NCBI RefSeq assembly: GCF_018406645.1
Contig: NZ_AP024546.1
Span: 682,001-746,000 of the forward strand
Direction of reading: 5' to 3'
Length of the DNA stretch: 64,000 nucleotides
From: Lysobacter helvus
GTDB taxonomy: Bacteria; Pseudomonadota; Gammaproteobacteria; Xanthomonadales; Xanthomonadaceae
A program made the position numbers and the translations under genes. The notes under the pieces are model-generated. The model was not told the origin of the DNA. It saw only the letters and a program-made list of their open reading frames with translations, and made no database searches. Shown here piece after piece: positions 42,531 through 51,425 of this stretch (position 1 is its first letter; each line of letters starts with the position of its first letter).

Positions 42531-42899
42531 TCAGGCGATGGGCGGCCGGAGTGGCGTCTCGAGGACGCGCGAGGGCACGAACAGCACATCGATGGTGACG
42601 AAGCGATCCGGCACCGGAACGTGTGCGGAGACGCGCGCCATCGCCGGCAAGCACGCCGCGGCGCCCAGGCATGCCGCGAGGCTGCAATGCGCCTTCGCGC
42701 AAGGATCCGTGGCGGGCGCCTGCTGCATCGCGTCCATGTGGTCGCACGGCATGTCCATCGCCACCGCCGGCACGGCCGGCGCAGGGAGGCTGGCGATCGC
42801 CTCCTGCGCCGCGACCACGGGCGCCACGACCCCGGCCAGGCTCATCGAAGCGACGAGGACCAGGTGCAGCGCGAGGCGGGCGAGGTTGCGGAGCGGCAT
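42531..42899 (-). CDS. CopL-like metal-responsive leader protein ending RPPIA
   Basis: 122 aa, signal sequence (about 8-31). The centre carries a metal-binding cluster of Cys, His and Met (VAMDMPCDHMDAMQ, then DPCAKAHCSLAAC). It ends LRPPIA. Size, exported Cys/His/Met-rich centre and position at the head of a metal operon resemble CopL of Xanthomonas copper operons, which is needed for copper induction. TAGAAT stands 7 nt before the ATG and no ribosome site is visible. Downstream genes encode an envelope protein and MerP-/MerT-like proteins. Confidence 0.72.
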   Translation of the reverse strand: MPLRNLARLALHLVLVASMSLAGVVAPVVAAQEAIASLPAPAVPAVAMDMPCDHMDAMQQAPATDPCAKAHCSLAACLGAAACLPAMARVSAHVPVPDRFVTIDVLFVPSRVLETPLRPPIA

Positions 42900-42906
42900 G
42901 GGCGGG

Positions 42907-42912
42907 ATTCTA
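42907..42912 (-). promoter_or_regulatory. -10-like TAGAAT 7 nt before the CopL-like ATG
   Basis: TAGAAT matches the -10 consensus at 5 of 6 positions and lies in the loop of GGCGGG...CCCGCC (42901-42920). The distance to the ATG implies a leaderless transcript. No good -35 was found. Confidence 0.5.
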
Positions 42913-42969
42913 CGCCCGCCAGCGAACCCGCAATGTGCGGCGGATCCAAAGCCTGCATCGGATGCTGCC

Positions 42970-43869
42970 TCACTGCTTCGGATTCAGACACGCCCCCAAC
43001 AGCTCGAACTCCCCCACGACATGATCCACCAGGGCGCGAATGCGTGGGGTGTCGCGCATGTCGGAATGGAAGCCCACGCGCACCCATCGCACCGGCGCCG
43101 GATGTGGCAATGCCACGCGACGCAGCCGTGGCTCCCGGTCCGCAAGCAGGCAGGGCAACACCGCCATTGCCACGCCATCGCGCACGGCCGCCATGTGTGC
43201 GCGCAACCCATTCGAACGCAGCACGATGCGCGCGTGACGCGCCAGCGCCGGCAACCAGGCTTCGTGCGGCACTTCACCCGCGGCGCGATCGAGATAGACG
43301 AGGCGGTGACCTTCAAAGCCGTCGCCGACATCCGGCGTTCCATGCTGTTGCAGGTATTCCGTGGATGCGTAGAGCGCATAGGCGACTTCGCCCACGCGAC
43401 GCTCGATGAGGTTTTCCTGTTCGAACGATCCGAAACGAAAGGCAAGATCCGCCTCGCCGCGGGCCAGGTTGAACACACGCGTCCCGTTGATCAACTCGAT
43501 CTGCACGCCCGGATGTGCAGCGCCGAACCGCGCCAGCATCGGCGCGATTACGTCGTCCCCCAGCCAGTCGAGGCTGGTCACGAGGATCTCGCCGCTGAGC
43601 CCGGTGTCGCGCGCCGCCACCTGCCGCTGGATCGAAAACGCGCCCGCGTCCATCTGTTCCAGGCCGCCGACCAGTGCGAGCACCAGCGCCGTGGGCCGCA
43701 ACCCGCCAGCCTCGCGATCGAACAGCTTCGCCTGCAGGCTGCGTTCCAGTGCGTCGAGCCGGCGACTCACCGTTGGCTGTGTCGTGCCCAATGCGCGCGC
43801 GGCGGCGCTCAGCGTTCCGTGGCGGACGATGGCAAGCGCGACTTTCAGGTCATCCCAATTGATCGACAT
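42970..43869 (-). CDS. LysR family transcriptional regulator
   Basis: 299 aa. N-terminal winged helix (1-60) with LSAAARALGTTQPTVSRRLD, then a LysR substrate-binding domain of two lobes (about 90-290) including LVTSLDWLGDDVIAPML and FRFGSFEQENLIERRV. It is divergent from the VOC-SDR cluster with 130 nt between, so it probably controls that cluster and itself; ATGACGGGCAT and neighbouring sequences in the gap could be its operator. Confidence 0.92.
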   Translation of the reverse strand: MSINWDDLKVALAIVRHGTLSAAARALGTTQPTVSRRLDALERSLQAKLFDREAGGLRPTALVLALVGGLEQMDAGAFSIQRQVAARDTGLSGEILVTSLDWLGDDVIAPMLARFGAAHPGVQIELINGTRVFNLARGEADLAFRFGSFEQENLIERRVGEVAYALYASTEYLQQHGTPDVGDGFEGHRLVYLDRAAGEVPHEAWLPALARHARIVLRSNGLRAHMAAVRDGVAMAVLPCLLADREPRLRRVALPHPAPVRWVRVGFHSDMRDTPRIRALVDHVVGEFELLGACLNPKQ

Positions 43870-43999
43870 CGCATCTGTCCATACGGTTTTGAATGACGGG
43901 CATACCGCATCGTTGACTGCGTTCGCGATGGGCGCTGCCTAGACTATCCAGCATTCCCTGGCGATCCCACCTGCCGTTGCGCACCTTGACGAGAAGCCC

Positions 44000-44374
44000 A
44001 TGCTGCAGATGGACCATCTGATCCTGCGCGTCGCCGATCCTGCAGCCTCCGTGCGCTTCTATCGGCAAATCCTGGCCCTGGAACACGAGCGCGCACCACC
44101 CTTCGAGGTGCTGCGCATCAACGACGATTGCGTGATCGATCTGCTGGCCGAAGCGCCGAAGGACACGATGCACCTCGCCTTCAGCCTCGGCCGGCAGGCG
44201 TTCGACACCGTGCGCGAACGGCTGCAGGCGTCCGGCGTTGCCTTTGGCAGTTCCGCCTTCGTCCGCGACGGTCGCGTGGCACGCCAATACGGCGCACGCG
44301 GCTGGGGAGACGCGTTGTACTTCCACGACCTGGACCACCACAACATTGAAGCAAGGACCTATGACAAATCCTGA
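44000..44374 (+). CDS. VOC family protein (glyoxalase/dioxygenase-like)
   Basis: 124 aa, single VOC domain. It begins MDHLILRVADPAASVRFYRQ, typical of this family, and has the second-module histidine in HLAFSLG and an acidic ligand in DLDHHNIEARTY. It could be a lyase, isomerase or antibiotic-binding protein. The last 14 bases overlap the start of the SDR gene. Confidence 0.87.
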   Translation: MLQMDHLILRVADPAASVRFYRQILALEHERAPPFEVLRINDDCVIDLLAEAPKDTMHLAFSLGRQAFDTVRERLQASGVAFGSSAFVRDGRVARQYGARGWGDALYFHDLDHHNIEARTYDKS

Positions 44375-45164
44375 CGCTGTTGCCGGGCCCGAGAGCGTGG
44401 CCCCTGTTTTCCCCGATTTGCGGGGCAAGGTGGCGGTCGTGACCGGTGGCTCCCGCGGGATCGGCGCCGCCACCTGTCTCGCGCTGGCGCGCAACGGCGT
44501 GCGCCTGGCGATCAACGGGCGTGATGTCGCGGCCTTGCAGGCCAGTCTCGCCGCCGTCCAGGCACTGGGCGTGGAAGCGATCGCCGTTCCGGCCGACTGC
44601 TCGGACCTGGCGCAGGTCGAGCGCATGCGCGACGCGGTCCACGCGCAATTCGGTGCACCCGACTTCGTCCTGGCCTTCGCCGGTGGCGGTACCGGCAAAC
44701 CGGTGCCGGTACAGGACGTCAGCGAGGAAGATTGGCGCTCCAGCATCGACAACAACCTGACGTCCACGTTCTTCACCATCAAGTGCTTCCTGCCCGGCAT
44801 GCTGGCGCGCGGCAGCGGCGGCATCCTGACGATGGCGTCCGCGGGCGGCCGCATGGCGTCGGGTGCACCTGCGGGCTATGGGGCGGCGAAGGCCGGCGTC
44901 ATCATGCTCACGCGCCATCTGGCGCAGGAGACCGGCCCCGGAGGCTTGCGGGTGAACTGCATTTCCCCGTCCGCAGTGCTGACGGAGCGCACGCAAGCGA
45001 CGCTTCAACCGGAACGGCGGGCGCAGATGTTGCGCGCATTTCCCCTGGGTCGCCTGGGTACGCCGGACGACATCGCCGAGGCATCACTGTTCCTGCTCAG
45101 CGATGCCTCGTCCTGGATCACCGGCATCGTGCTCGACGTCGCCGGCGGACGGGTGATGGTGTGA
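44361..45164 (+). CDS. short-chain dehydrogenase/reductase
   Basis: 267 aa. Rossmann dinucleotide motif TGGSRGIG near residue 30, substrate-side NNLTSTFF, catalytic serine in MASAGG and the YxxxK pair in YGAAK. It ends with the family's WITGIVLDVAGGRVM. Oxidises or reduces a hydroxy/keto group with NAD(P)H; the C-terminal segment resembles FabG-type reductases. Overlaps the VOC gene, so the pair is translated together. Confidence 0.92.
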   Translation: MTNPDAVAGPESVAPVFPDLRGKVAVVTGGSRGIGAATCLALARNGVRLAINGRDVAALQASLAAVQALGVEAIAVPADCSDLAQVERMRDAVHAQFGAPDFVLAFAGGGTGKPVPVQDVSEEDWRSSIDNNLTSTFFTIKCFLPGMLARGSGGILTMASAGGRMASGAPAGYGAAKAGVIMLTRHLAQETGPGGLRVNCISPSAVLTERTQATLQPERRAQMLRAFPLGRLGTPDDIAEASLFLLSDASSWITGIVLDVAGGRVMV

Positions 45165-45169
45165 CACCG

Positions 45170-45892
45170 ATGGGTCAACGAGAGGGCAGCGCACACGTCA
45201 TGGGCGATATTGCGACCTACCTTGAACGCAACTTCCGCACTGCCCCGCAGTTGGCAGCGGACTGTTCAATCGCACCTGATGCGCTGTACCGGCTTGTCGA
45301 CGAACGACTCGTCCCTGCGCCCTCGTACTCGGTCTCCGCGGAGGGACGCCTGCTGTCCAAGGCATTCGGCGAATTCCCGGCGGGCGCGGCAACACCGGGC
45401 GATTACTTCCATCCCGCGAATGCAACCTGGGTTGCACGCGCGCTGGAGGCCCGCGAACGACTCGGTGCCCGCGAAGCGCATCACGCGCTGAAGGCGCGAT
45501 TCCAGCACAACTTCGCATTGGCCTTGCGCGAATGCGATCGCACCATTTTCCGCCTGGCCGACAGTTTCACCGACGCAGGCCAGCTGCGCGCGGAAGGCAT
45601 CGGGGCGCGGACCGCGGAAGCCTGGGAGGCGTTCCTGGACGGGATCTACAGTCTTTGTGTCGCAGACCCGTCGTCCGAAATGTCGATCGCGCGGAAGGAA
45701 GTCCTGCAGGAGGCACTCAACACGTTGAGCAACGACGAAGGCGAATGGTCTTCGGCAGAGGGCAAGGCGCGCGTGGGCCTGCTCATCGACCAGTATGCGC
45801 AGGCAGCGATGCCGTTCTCGCCGCTGGAATATGCACGCAGCAGTCGAAAGCGCCTGGTCGATGACCTGCGCGAGAAACTCGGCGCGCAGTAG
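45170..45892 (+). CDS. DUF6058 family (natural-product-associated) protein
   Basis: 240 aa, soluble. The N-terminus YLERNFRTAPQLAADCSIA and the following ALYRLVDERLVPAPSYSV match the DUF6058 family, often found in biosynthetic clusters and of unknown activity; that segment looks like a helix-turn-helix. The rest is helical. Start: ATG 45170, or ATG 45200. It lies 5 nt after the SDR gene. Confidence 0.75.
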   Translation: MGQREGSAHVMGDIATYLERNFRTAPQLAADCSIAPDALYRLVDERLVPAPSYSVSAEGRLLSKAFGEFPAGAATPGDYFHPANATWVARALEARERLGAREAHHALKARFQHNFALALRECDRTIFRLADSFTDAGQLRAEGIGARTAEAWEAFLDGIYSLCVADPSSEMSIARKEVLQEALNTLSNDEGEWSSAEGKARVGLLIDQYAQAAMPFSPLEYARSSRKRLVDDLREKLGAQ

Positions 45893-45894
45893 CC

Positions 45895-47202
45895 ATGGCC
45901 TCGACGTCGCCGCCGATGGACACCATGCAACGCAAACTGCTGATCGCCATCGTCATCGCGACGCTGGTGGCAATGGCGCTTTCGGTCGTCGTCCTGGCGA
46001 TCGGCGGCCGTCCCGACCCGGTCGCGCTACGCGCGGCGGCCACCCTACTGGATGGTGCGTGGCGATTCCACACCGGTGACGATCCCCGCTGGGCGGATGC
46101 CGACATGGACGACGCCGGATGGCAGGTGATCGACATGACACCGTTGCCAGGCAGCCATGACGGCGACGTGGGACTGCCCGACTACGTGGGCGGCTGGATG
46201 GCGCACGGCCATCCCGGGTATCACGGCTACGCCTGGTACCGACGCGCGGTGACGGTGCCCGCCGCGCCGGCCACGTGGGAGATCCTCGGCCCCACCCTGG
46301 TCGAGGATGGCTACGAACTGTATTGGAACGGCGAGCGGCTTGGCGGATCGGGCAGGCTCGGTCTCCATCCACGCGTCGTGGGAACCCGTCCGCTGCGGTT
46401 CGTGCTTCCCGCAGGTGCGGCGGGAACCCGCGGCATGCTGGCCATCCGGACTTACATGCTGCCCGGCACCGCAGCCAGCCCGGACGGCGGCGGCATGCAC
46501 AGCGCGCCAATCCTTGCGCCGCAGGCAACGGGCGTCGCGCTTCACCGGGCGCAATGGGAAAGGACCATTGCGGGTTACGTCGTCGACGTGATCGAGCCGA
46601 TCGGCATGCTGGCGCTCATTGGCCTGGCGCTCGGCTGCTGGCCGCGCAGTCGCCGCAAGGGGTTCCTGGTGTTTGCGTGCATTGCCCTCGCACTCACCGC
46701 AGCGAGGCGACTGAACAATGCGATCGTCGCGTCGACCGACCTGCAGGCCCTGACGACCTATGCGCGCCTCGCGTCGGTCATGTGGGCGCCGACGATGGTG
46801 GCTTGGGCGCTGGCGTGGAACCGCTGGTGCGTCCCTTCGCGGCGAAGCATCGATGTGCTGGCCGTCGTGCTGGGGGTTGTCGGACTCGTCGGCGTCCTGA
46901 TCGATTCACCCCATTGGACAAGCGTCGCCCGGTTCGGCGCGATCGTGCTGTTCGTCGTCATCGCCGTGCGAGTGATCCGCGAAGGCCCGACACGCGTCCT
47001 GGCGCTTTTCGCACTCGCTTCGGTCGTGGCCGGGCTGTTCGGCGGCGAACTGCTGGATCCCATCGGCGTGCCGGGCATCTGGTTCCCCTTCGGCATCGGC
47101 GTGTCGCGAACGCAATACATCTACGCCATCGGCATCCCGCTGCTGGGCTTGCTGATCGTGCGCAGCATGCAGCCAATGGCTAATGCGTCGATGACGCCTT
47201 AG
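45895..47202 (+). CDS. membrane protein with extracytoplasmic beta-sandwich domain
   Basis: 435 aa. One N-terminal membrane helix (about 15-37), then an extracytoplasmic domain of about 170 residues resembling a galactose-binding jelly roll (LLDGAWRFHTGDDPRWADAD, YHGYAWYRRAV, DGYELYWNGERLG), then six to seven membrane helices to the end. The layout is that of 7TM-DISM-like sensory receptors lacking an output domain. It starts 2 nt after the DUF6058 gene and closes the operon. Ligand unknown. Confidence 0.75.
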   Translation: MASTSPPMDTMQRKLLIAIVIATLVAMALSVVVLAIGGRPDPVALRAAATLLDGAWRFHTGDDPRWADADMDDAGWQVIDMTPLPGSHDGDVGLPDYVGGWMAHGHPGYHGYAWYRRAVTVPAAPATWEILGPTLVEDGYELYWNGERLGGSGRLGLHPRVVGTRPLRFVLPAGAAGTRGMLAIRTYMLPGTAASPDGGGMHSAPILAPQATGVALHRAQWERTIAGYVVDVIEPIGMLALIGLALGCWPRSRRKGFLVFACIALALTAARRLNNAIVASTDLQALTTYARLASVMWAPTMVAWALAWNRWCVPSRRSIDVLAVVLGVVGLVGVLIDSPHWTSVARFGAIVLFVVIAVRVIREGPTRVLALFALASVVAGLFGGELLDPIGVPGIWFPFGIGVSRTQYIYAIGIPLLGLLIVRSMQPMANASMTP

Positions 47203-47300
47203 CCGCGATCGTGTTACGGAATCGGGGCTGTGGAACCGGCCCGAAGCGGACGCCGGGTTGCGCTGCCTCGCACCATCACGGCAACGCGCCGCCGCGCCAT

Positions 47301-48023
47301 TCACTCGCGCGCGCGCTGCCCGCGTTTCCCCTCGTTTCCTTCCGCAGTCTCGCGAGCGTGCACGAACTCCGGGAATGTCTCCGCCAGCGACGCCGTGTCC
47401 GGCAGGATGTAGAACACGCCACCCCGCTCAAACGTGGGACGGATGACCTGCTCGTAGAACTCGGGCGAGACGTTGATGCAGCCATGCGTGACGCGGTTGT
47501 CGCCCGGCGAAGGCGATGCCAGGCGTTCCACGCGTCGCTCGGCCGGGACACCCGTCGCCGTCGGGTGGATAGAGATCGCCGAATCGTAGTCCACCCACAG
47601 CACGCGTCCGGCGTCGACCGATGGCCCGAAACCGCCCACGAAGCGCCCCGCGGGCGTCGTGCGATCACGGCCGGGAATCTCGCGAAGCGCAAGACCGGCG
47701 ATGCCGGGGGCCACGTGATCGCCGATCGCCGAGCCGAAGAGACCCGGTGCCGCGCCGCGAAGCCGGCCGTCGCCGCCGAACACCAGGATCTGTGCGGAGG
47801 CCTTGTCGATGACCGCGAACGGATAGCCCTGACTGTCCTTGGACGCGACGACCCAGCCCGCGAGCTCGATCACCGTTCGGGAGACCTCCTGGCCACGCGG
47901 AAGCTGGTCGACTGCCGCGACCGGTTGCGCGACGACCTCCTGCGCGCTGGCGACGCCCAAGCTCGCGATCGCGAGCGTGAGCGCACCAGCAGCGGCCAGA
48001 ACCGTTCGTCGCCCGTTGGTCAA
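47301..48023 (-). CDS. exported L,D-transpeptidase family protein (YkuD)
   Basis: 240 aa from a TTG start 4 nt after the lipoprotein gene's stop; no ATG or GTG lies before the signal peptide. The signal peptide has RR (NGRRTVLAAAGALTL) and ends ASA. The YkuD catalytic set is visible: H153 in SIHPTATG and the HGC motif at 180-182 in THGCINV, with C182 as nucleophile. It should form 3-3 peptidoglycan cross-links or attach a lipoprotein to peptidoglycan. The operon partner, an Lpp-like lipoprotein, makes the second role attractive. Confidence 0.85.
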   Translation of the reverse strand: MTNGRRTVLAAAGALTLAIASLGVASAQEVVAQPVAAVDQLPRGQEVSRTVIELAGWVVASKDSQGYPFAVIDKASAQILVFGGDGRLRGAAPGLFGSAIGDHVAPGIAGLALREIPGRDRTTPAGRFVGGFGPSVDAGRVLWVDYDSAISIHPTATGVPAERRVERLASPSPGDNRVTHGCINVSPEFYEQVIRPTFERGGVFYILPDTASLAETFPEFVHARETAEGNEGKRGQRARE

Positions 48024-48027
48024 GCGA

Positions 48028-48297
48028 TCAACCGCGCGGCTTGCGTTTCGGCGCCGTTTCGAGCGCCTGGACACGGCTCTCAATGGTATCCAGCCGTTGG
48101 TTGGCCTGCTGAGCCGATTGATTGGCCGCTTCGGCGCTCTGGGCGGCGCCCTGCACCTTCGTGTCGAGTTGATCCAGGCGCGAATTGATCGTCGCGAACT
48201 CATCGTCGTAGGTGGCGCAGCTGGCAAGACCCACGGTGGCGACGATGGCCAGGCCGAGCGTACGCACCATCGCGAGAGGTTGCTTGGTCGTCAACAT
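48028..48297 (-). CDS. small Lpp/OprI-like outer-membrane lipoprotein
   Basis: 89 aa. Signal peptide with lipobox GLASC (C27), then a heptad-repeat coiled coil with an alanine zipper (AAQSAEAANQSAQQANQ, 51-67), the design of Braun/OprI lipoproteins. The C-terminus is KRKPRG, so there is no terminal lysine as in Lpp; a lysine inside the tail or another linkage would be needed for peptidoglycan attachment. AAGGAGG just before the ATG and a short leader suggest strong translation. Upstream of an L,D-transpeptidase in one operon. Confidence 0.85.
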   Translation of the reverse strand: MLTTKQPLAMVRTLGLAIVATVGLASCATYDDEFATINSRLDQLDTKVQGAAQSAEAANQSAQQANQRLDTIESRVQALETAPKRKPRG

Positions 48298-48325
48298 GTC
48301 CAATCCTCCTTGTTCGGGGAATTGG

Positions 48326-48331
48326 AATATA
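48326..48331 (-). promoter_or_regulatory. -10 element TATATT of the lipoprotein operon
   Basis: TATATT lies 28 nt before the lipoprotein ATG, next to GCGGC-GAAAAG-GCCGC, a small hairpin. The -35 is not clear. The rest of 48298-48514 shows nothing else I recognise. Confidence 0.5.
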
Positions 48332-48514
48332 GCGGCCTTTTCGCCGCAGCCATGGCACGCATTTAGAGAACGTTGGATTACGTGGATGGCGTGTGAAGGT
48401 GTGGCCGCTGATGTGTTGCCGAGCGCGACTCCCGCGACACTCGCACCCAATCGATCGGTATCGAGAGTTGCGAGGTGGTTACGGACCTCGCCGCGACTAC
48501 ACCGCGGGAGGACG

Positions 48515-49099
48515 CTACTTCGCCAGCTGCGCGCGCACGGCCGACAGGAAAGCCGCATCGGGCTCCGGCCCCACCTGCTCGGTGCGCGCGACGATGCGCC
48601 CTTTCGCGTCCAGCAGGACCAGCGCGCTGGTGTGGTTGAAGTTGCCGTCGGCCAGTCGGCGATAACGCACATCGAGGACGCCGGCGATCTTGCGCACGTC
48701 GGCTGGCGCAGGCGCGGCGACGAGCCAGCGCGTCGTGTCGATATTGCGCTTGGTCGCCGTGTCACGCAGCACGGCCGGCGTGTCGCGCGCCGGGTCGAGG
48801 CTGATCAGCACCACGCCCACGCGTTCGCGTTCGGCGGCCGGCAGCGCGTGGACGACGGCCTTGGCCGACTCCACGATCAGCGGGCACATGTACGGGCAGG
48901 AGGTGTAGAACATCGCGACGATGCGCGGCTTGCCCTCCAGCGCGCGCCAGTCCTGCGTCTTGCCGCGTGCGTCGGTGAGCGGCACCGATAACTGGTACAC
49001 CGAATCGGCCGGCCGCGCTGCAGGCGTGCCGGCCTGGGCTGCGCCGATCGATGCAAACAGCAGCGCGACGCAGGTCGCCATCGCCCGCAGGTGTTTCAT
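48515..49099 (-). CDS. SCO1/SenC family copper chaperone
   Basis: 194 aa, signal peptide ending AQA at residue 23. Thioredoxin fold with the copper-binding CPYMC (C68, C72) and the third ligand H156 in NFNHTS. Here it is the last gene of the nirK operon, overlapping nirV (ATGA). It most likely helps load copper into the NirK centres, rather than into cytochrome oxidase CuA as in classical Sco; this is inference from position. Confidence 0.9.
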   Translation of the reverse strand: MKHLRAMATCVALLFASIGAAQAGTPAARPADSVYQLSVPLTDARGKTQDWRALEGKPRIVAMFYTSCPYMCPLIVESAKAVVHALPAAERERVGVVLISLDPARDTPAVLRDTATKRNIDTTRWLVAAPAPADVRKIAGVLDVRYRRLADGNFNHTSALVLLDAKGRIVARTEQVGPEPDAAFLSAVRAQLAK

Positions 49100-49881
49100 C
49101 GAACACTCCTTGCACACCTGAATCCGAGGTTGGCCGTGGCATCGCGTGCCTCCAGCGACGAAAGCATCGCAACGCGCATCAGCACCACGTAGTTGTCGCG
49201 GTCGTCCGTCGACAGCGCCCCCGCGCCGCAGAACTTGTTCCGATCGGCATCGCCCTGGTTGCGGTCGTCGCCGGAGACGAGCAGCGACGCGAAGTCGTCC
49301 GTCCATTCCCACACCAGGCCATGCATGTCCTGGAGCCCGTAAGCATTCGGTGCCTGCAATCCTGCACGCGGAAGCGCGGCGTCGGACGGGCGCGATTGCC
49401 ACGCGAGGATGCGTTCCCGCCACGCGGGATCGTTGCGCGCATCACGGCGCGTTTCGTCGGCAGCCGCCGCGTATTCCCATTCGTTCCAGCTCGGCAACCG
49501 CGCGCCGACCGACGCGCAGTAGGCGTCGGCGGCGAACCAGCTGACCCAGGTCACCGGTTGCTCCGGCAGTGCGCGATCGCCGAGCGTGGTCGGTCCCTGC
49601 CAGTGTTCGAGGTACCGGCCCTCGGCAAAGATCTTCGGTGCGCGACCACGCTGCCACTCCGGGTGCGCGCGCACGAACGCGAGGAACTCGCCGTTGGTGA
49701 CCGGCTTGCGCATGAGCGAAAACGGCGCGATCCGGACGCCCTGCTTCGCATCCTCGTACGCGAGCGCAGACTTGAACGTGCCACCGGGCAGTCCTGCGTA
49801 GCCCGGCGCGGCGTTGCCAGCCGCCACCGCGAACGTGGCAAGACAGGTCAACGCCCACGCGCCGGCGACCACTGCACGCAT
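49096..49881 (-). CDS. nirV: NirV-like SUMF1/formylglycine-generating enzyme family protein
   Basis: 261 aa, signal peptide ending AVA-A near residue 20. SUMF1-fold landmarks: PVTNGEFLAFVRAHPEW, PVTWVSWFAADAYCASVGARLP, SWNEWEYAAA, GLVWEWTDDF and ANLGFRC. NirV proteins are encoded next to nirK in several denitrifiers and are thought to assist nitrite reductase maturation; the mechanism is unknown. It starts 1 nt after the nirK stop and overlaps the SCO gene. Confidence 0.87.
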   Translation of the reverse strand: MRAVVAGAWALTCLATFAVAAGNAAPGYAGLPGGTFKSALAYEDAKQGVRIAPFSLMRKPVTNGEFLAFVRAHPEWQRGRAPKIFAEGRYLEHWQGPTTLGDRALPEQPVTWVSWFAADAYCASVGARLPSWNEWEYAAAADETRRDARNDPAWRERILAWQSRPSDAALPRAGLQAPNAYGLQDMHGLVWEWTDDFASLLVSGDDRNQGDADRNKFCGAGALSTDDRDNYVVLMRVAMLSSLEARDATANLGFRCARSVR

Positions 49882-49882
49882 C

Positions 49883-51397
49883 TCAATGTCCTTCGGACGC
49901 CGTGGCGGGCTTGGCGGCGCGCAAGGCGGTTGCTTCTTCCTTGGTCACGCGCCCACCCGGATTGCCCCAGCTGTTGAGGACGTACGTGGCGATGTTCGCC
50001 ACTTCGTCGTCGGTGAGCTGGCTCATCGGCGGCATGTTGGAGTTGTACTCCTTGCCGTTGACGGTGACCTTGCCGACCAGGCCATGCAGGATGATCGAAG
50101 GCACGCGCTTCGGGTCCGCTGCGATGAAGTCCGAACCCGCCAGCGGCGGGAACACGCCCGGCATGCCCTGCCCGTTCGCCTGGTGGCAGGTCGAACACGT
50201 GCCGGCAAAGAGGGCTTCACCTGCCTTGACCTGGTCCTCGGCCGTCAGCGCGCCGGTCTTCGCGGCCGTCGTGGCCTGGCTCACGGCCGAAAGGTTCGCA
50301 CTGGCGCGGTCGCCGATGTACATCGCATCGACTTCCTTGCCGGAGTAGATGTCCTTCCGCTCGGGGCCTTCGGCTTTCAGGATCGCGAGTGCGCCCTTGT
50401 TGAACGCGCGGAAGATCGAATGATCGACGAGCACGTAACTGCCCGGGACCTCGATGTGGAAGTCCATGATCGCCGCGCCGCCCGCGGGGATCAGCGTGGT
50501 CTGCACGTTCTCCTGGAACCGCGTGCCGCCCTCGAACCACACCTTGTCGAAGATCTCGCCGATCACGTGGAAGCTCGAGACGAGATTGGGACCGCCGTTG
50601 CCGACGTACAACCGCACGGTTTCGCCGGTCTTCGCCGTGAGCGCCTTGTCGCCGGTGAGTGCGCCTTCCATGCCATTGAACAAAACGTACGTCGGACGCT
50701 CGTCGATCGCCTTCTCCATGTCGAAGGGCTGGAGGCCTTTCTCGCGGTACTTGCCCGTCGTGTAGAAGTCGCCCTGCATCACGTAGTACTCGCGGTCGAC
50801 CTTCGGCATGCCTTCCGGCGGTTCGACCAGGATCAGGCCGTACATCCCGTTGGCGATGTGCATGCCCACCGGCGCGGTCGCGCAGTGATAGACGAACAGC
50901 CCCGCATTGAGCGCCTTGAACGTGAAGCGCGAGACGTGGCCCGGCGCGGTGAAGCTCGATGCAGCACCGCCGCCCGGTCCGGTCACGCCATGCAGGTCGA
51001 TGTTGTGCGGCATCTTGCTGTGCGGCATGTTGCGCAGGTGCAACACCACCGTGTCGCCTTGCCGCACGCGGATGAAGCTGCCCGGCACCGTTCCGCCGAA
51101 CGTCCAGAACGTGTAGGTCACGCCTTCGGAAATCGGCATTTCCTTTTCGATGACATCCAGTTCGACGATGACCCGCGCGGGCGTCTTGCGGCCCGTGGCG
51201 GGCGGCACCATCGGCGGCGTCGTCAGCACCGCACGGACATCGGGGCCCTGGGGTGGGCCGAGGTCGCCCTTGAGCGAGCCACCGGATTCGGTGGCGACGG
51301 GCTTTTCACCATCGACCGCCTTCTCCTTGCCGCCGCAACCTGCAGCGGCTGCAACGCAGGCAGCCACCACGAAAACGCGTGCGAAGCGCTTGATCAT
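49883..51397 (-). CDS. nirK: copper nitrite reductase NirK with C-terminal cytochrome c domain
   Basis: 504 aa. Lipobox AAAGC (C21) suggests a membrane-anchored periplasmic lipoprotein. Two cupredoxin domains follow (about 60-200 and 205-345). Type 1 copper ligands: H131, C172, H180, M185; type 2: H136, H171, H326. A linker leads to a cytochrome c domain with CSTCH (401-405) and a methionine ligand in SNMPPMS. It reduces nitrite to NO; the fused cytochrome probably delivers electrons internally. AAGGAG precedes the ATG. Second gene of its operon, after a 54-aa membrane protein. Confidence 0.95.
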   Translation of the reverse strand: MIKRFARVFVVAACVAAAAGCGGKEKAVDGEKPVATESGGSLKGDLGPPQGPDVRAVLTTPPMVPPATGRKTPARVIVELDVIEKEMPISEGVTYTFWTFGGTVPGSFIRVRQGDTVVLHLRNMPHSKMPHNIDLHGVTGPGGGAASSFTAPGHVSRFTFKALNAGLFVYHCATAPVGMHIANGMYGLILVEPPEGMPKVDREYYVMQGDFYTTGKYREKGLQPFDMEKAIDERPTYVLFNGMEGALTGDKALTAKTGETVRLYVGNGGPNLVSSFHVIGEIFDKVWFEGGTRFQENVQTTLIPAGGAAIMDFHIEVPGSYVLVDHSIFRAFNKGALAILKAEGPERKDIYSGKEVDAMYIGDRASANLSAVSQATTAAKTGALTAEDQVKAGEALFAGTCSTCHQANGQGMPGVFPPLAGSDFIAADPKRVPSIILHGLVGKVTVNGKEYNSNMPPMSQLTDDEVANIATYVLNSWGNPGGRVTKEEATALRAAKPATASEGH

Positions 51398-51425
51398 CTC
51401 CCGACTCCTTGTTTGCTGGCGGTCG

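Noticed and set aside
47203-47300. Possible short gene between the membrane protein and the transpeptidase
   Set aside because: No frame with a ribosome site or plausible composition; the gap holds nothing I can support.
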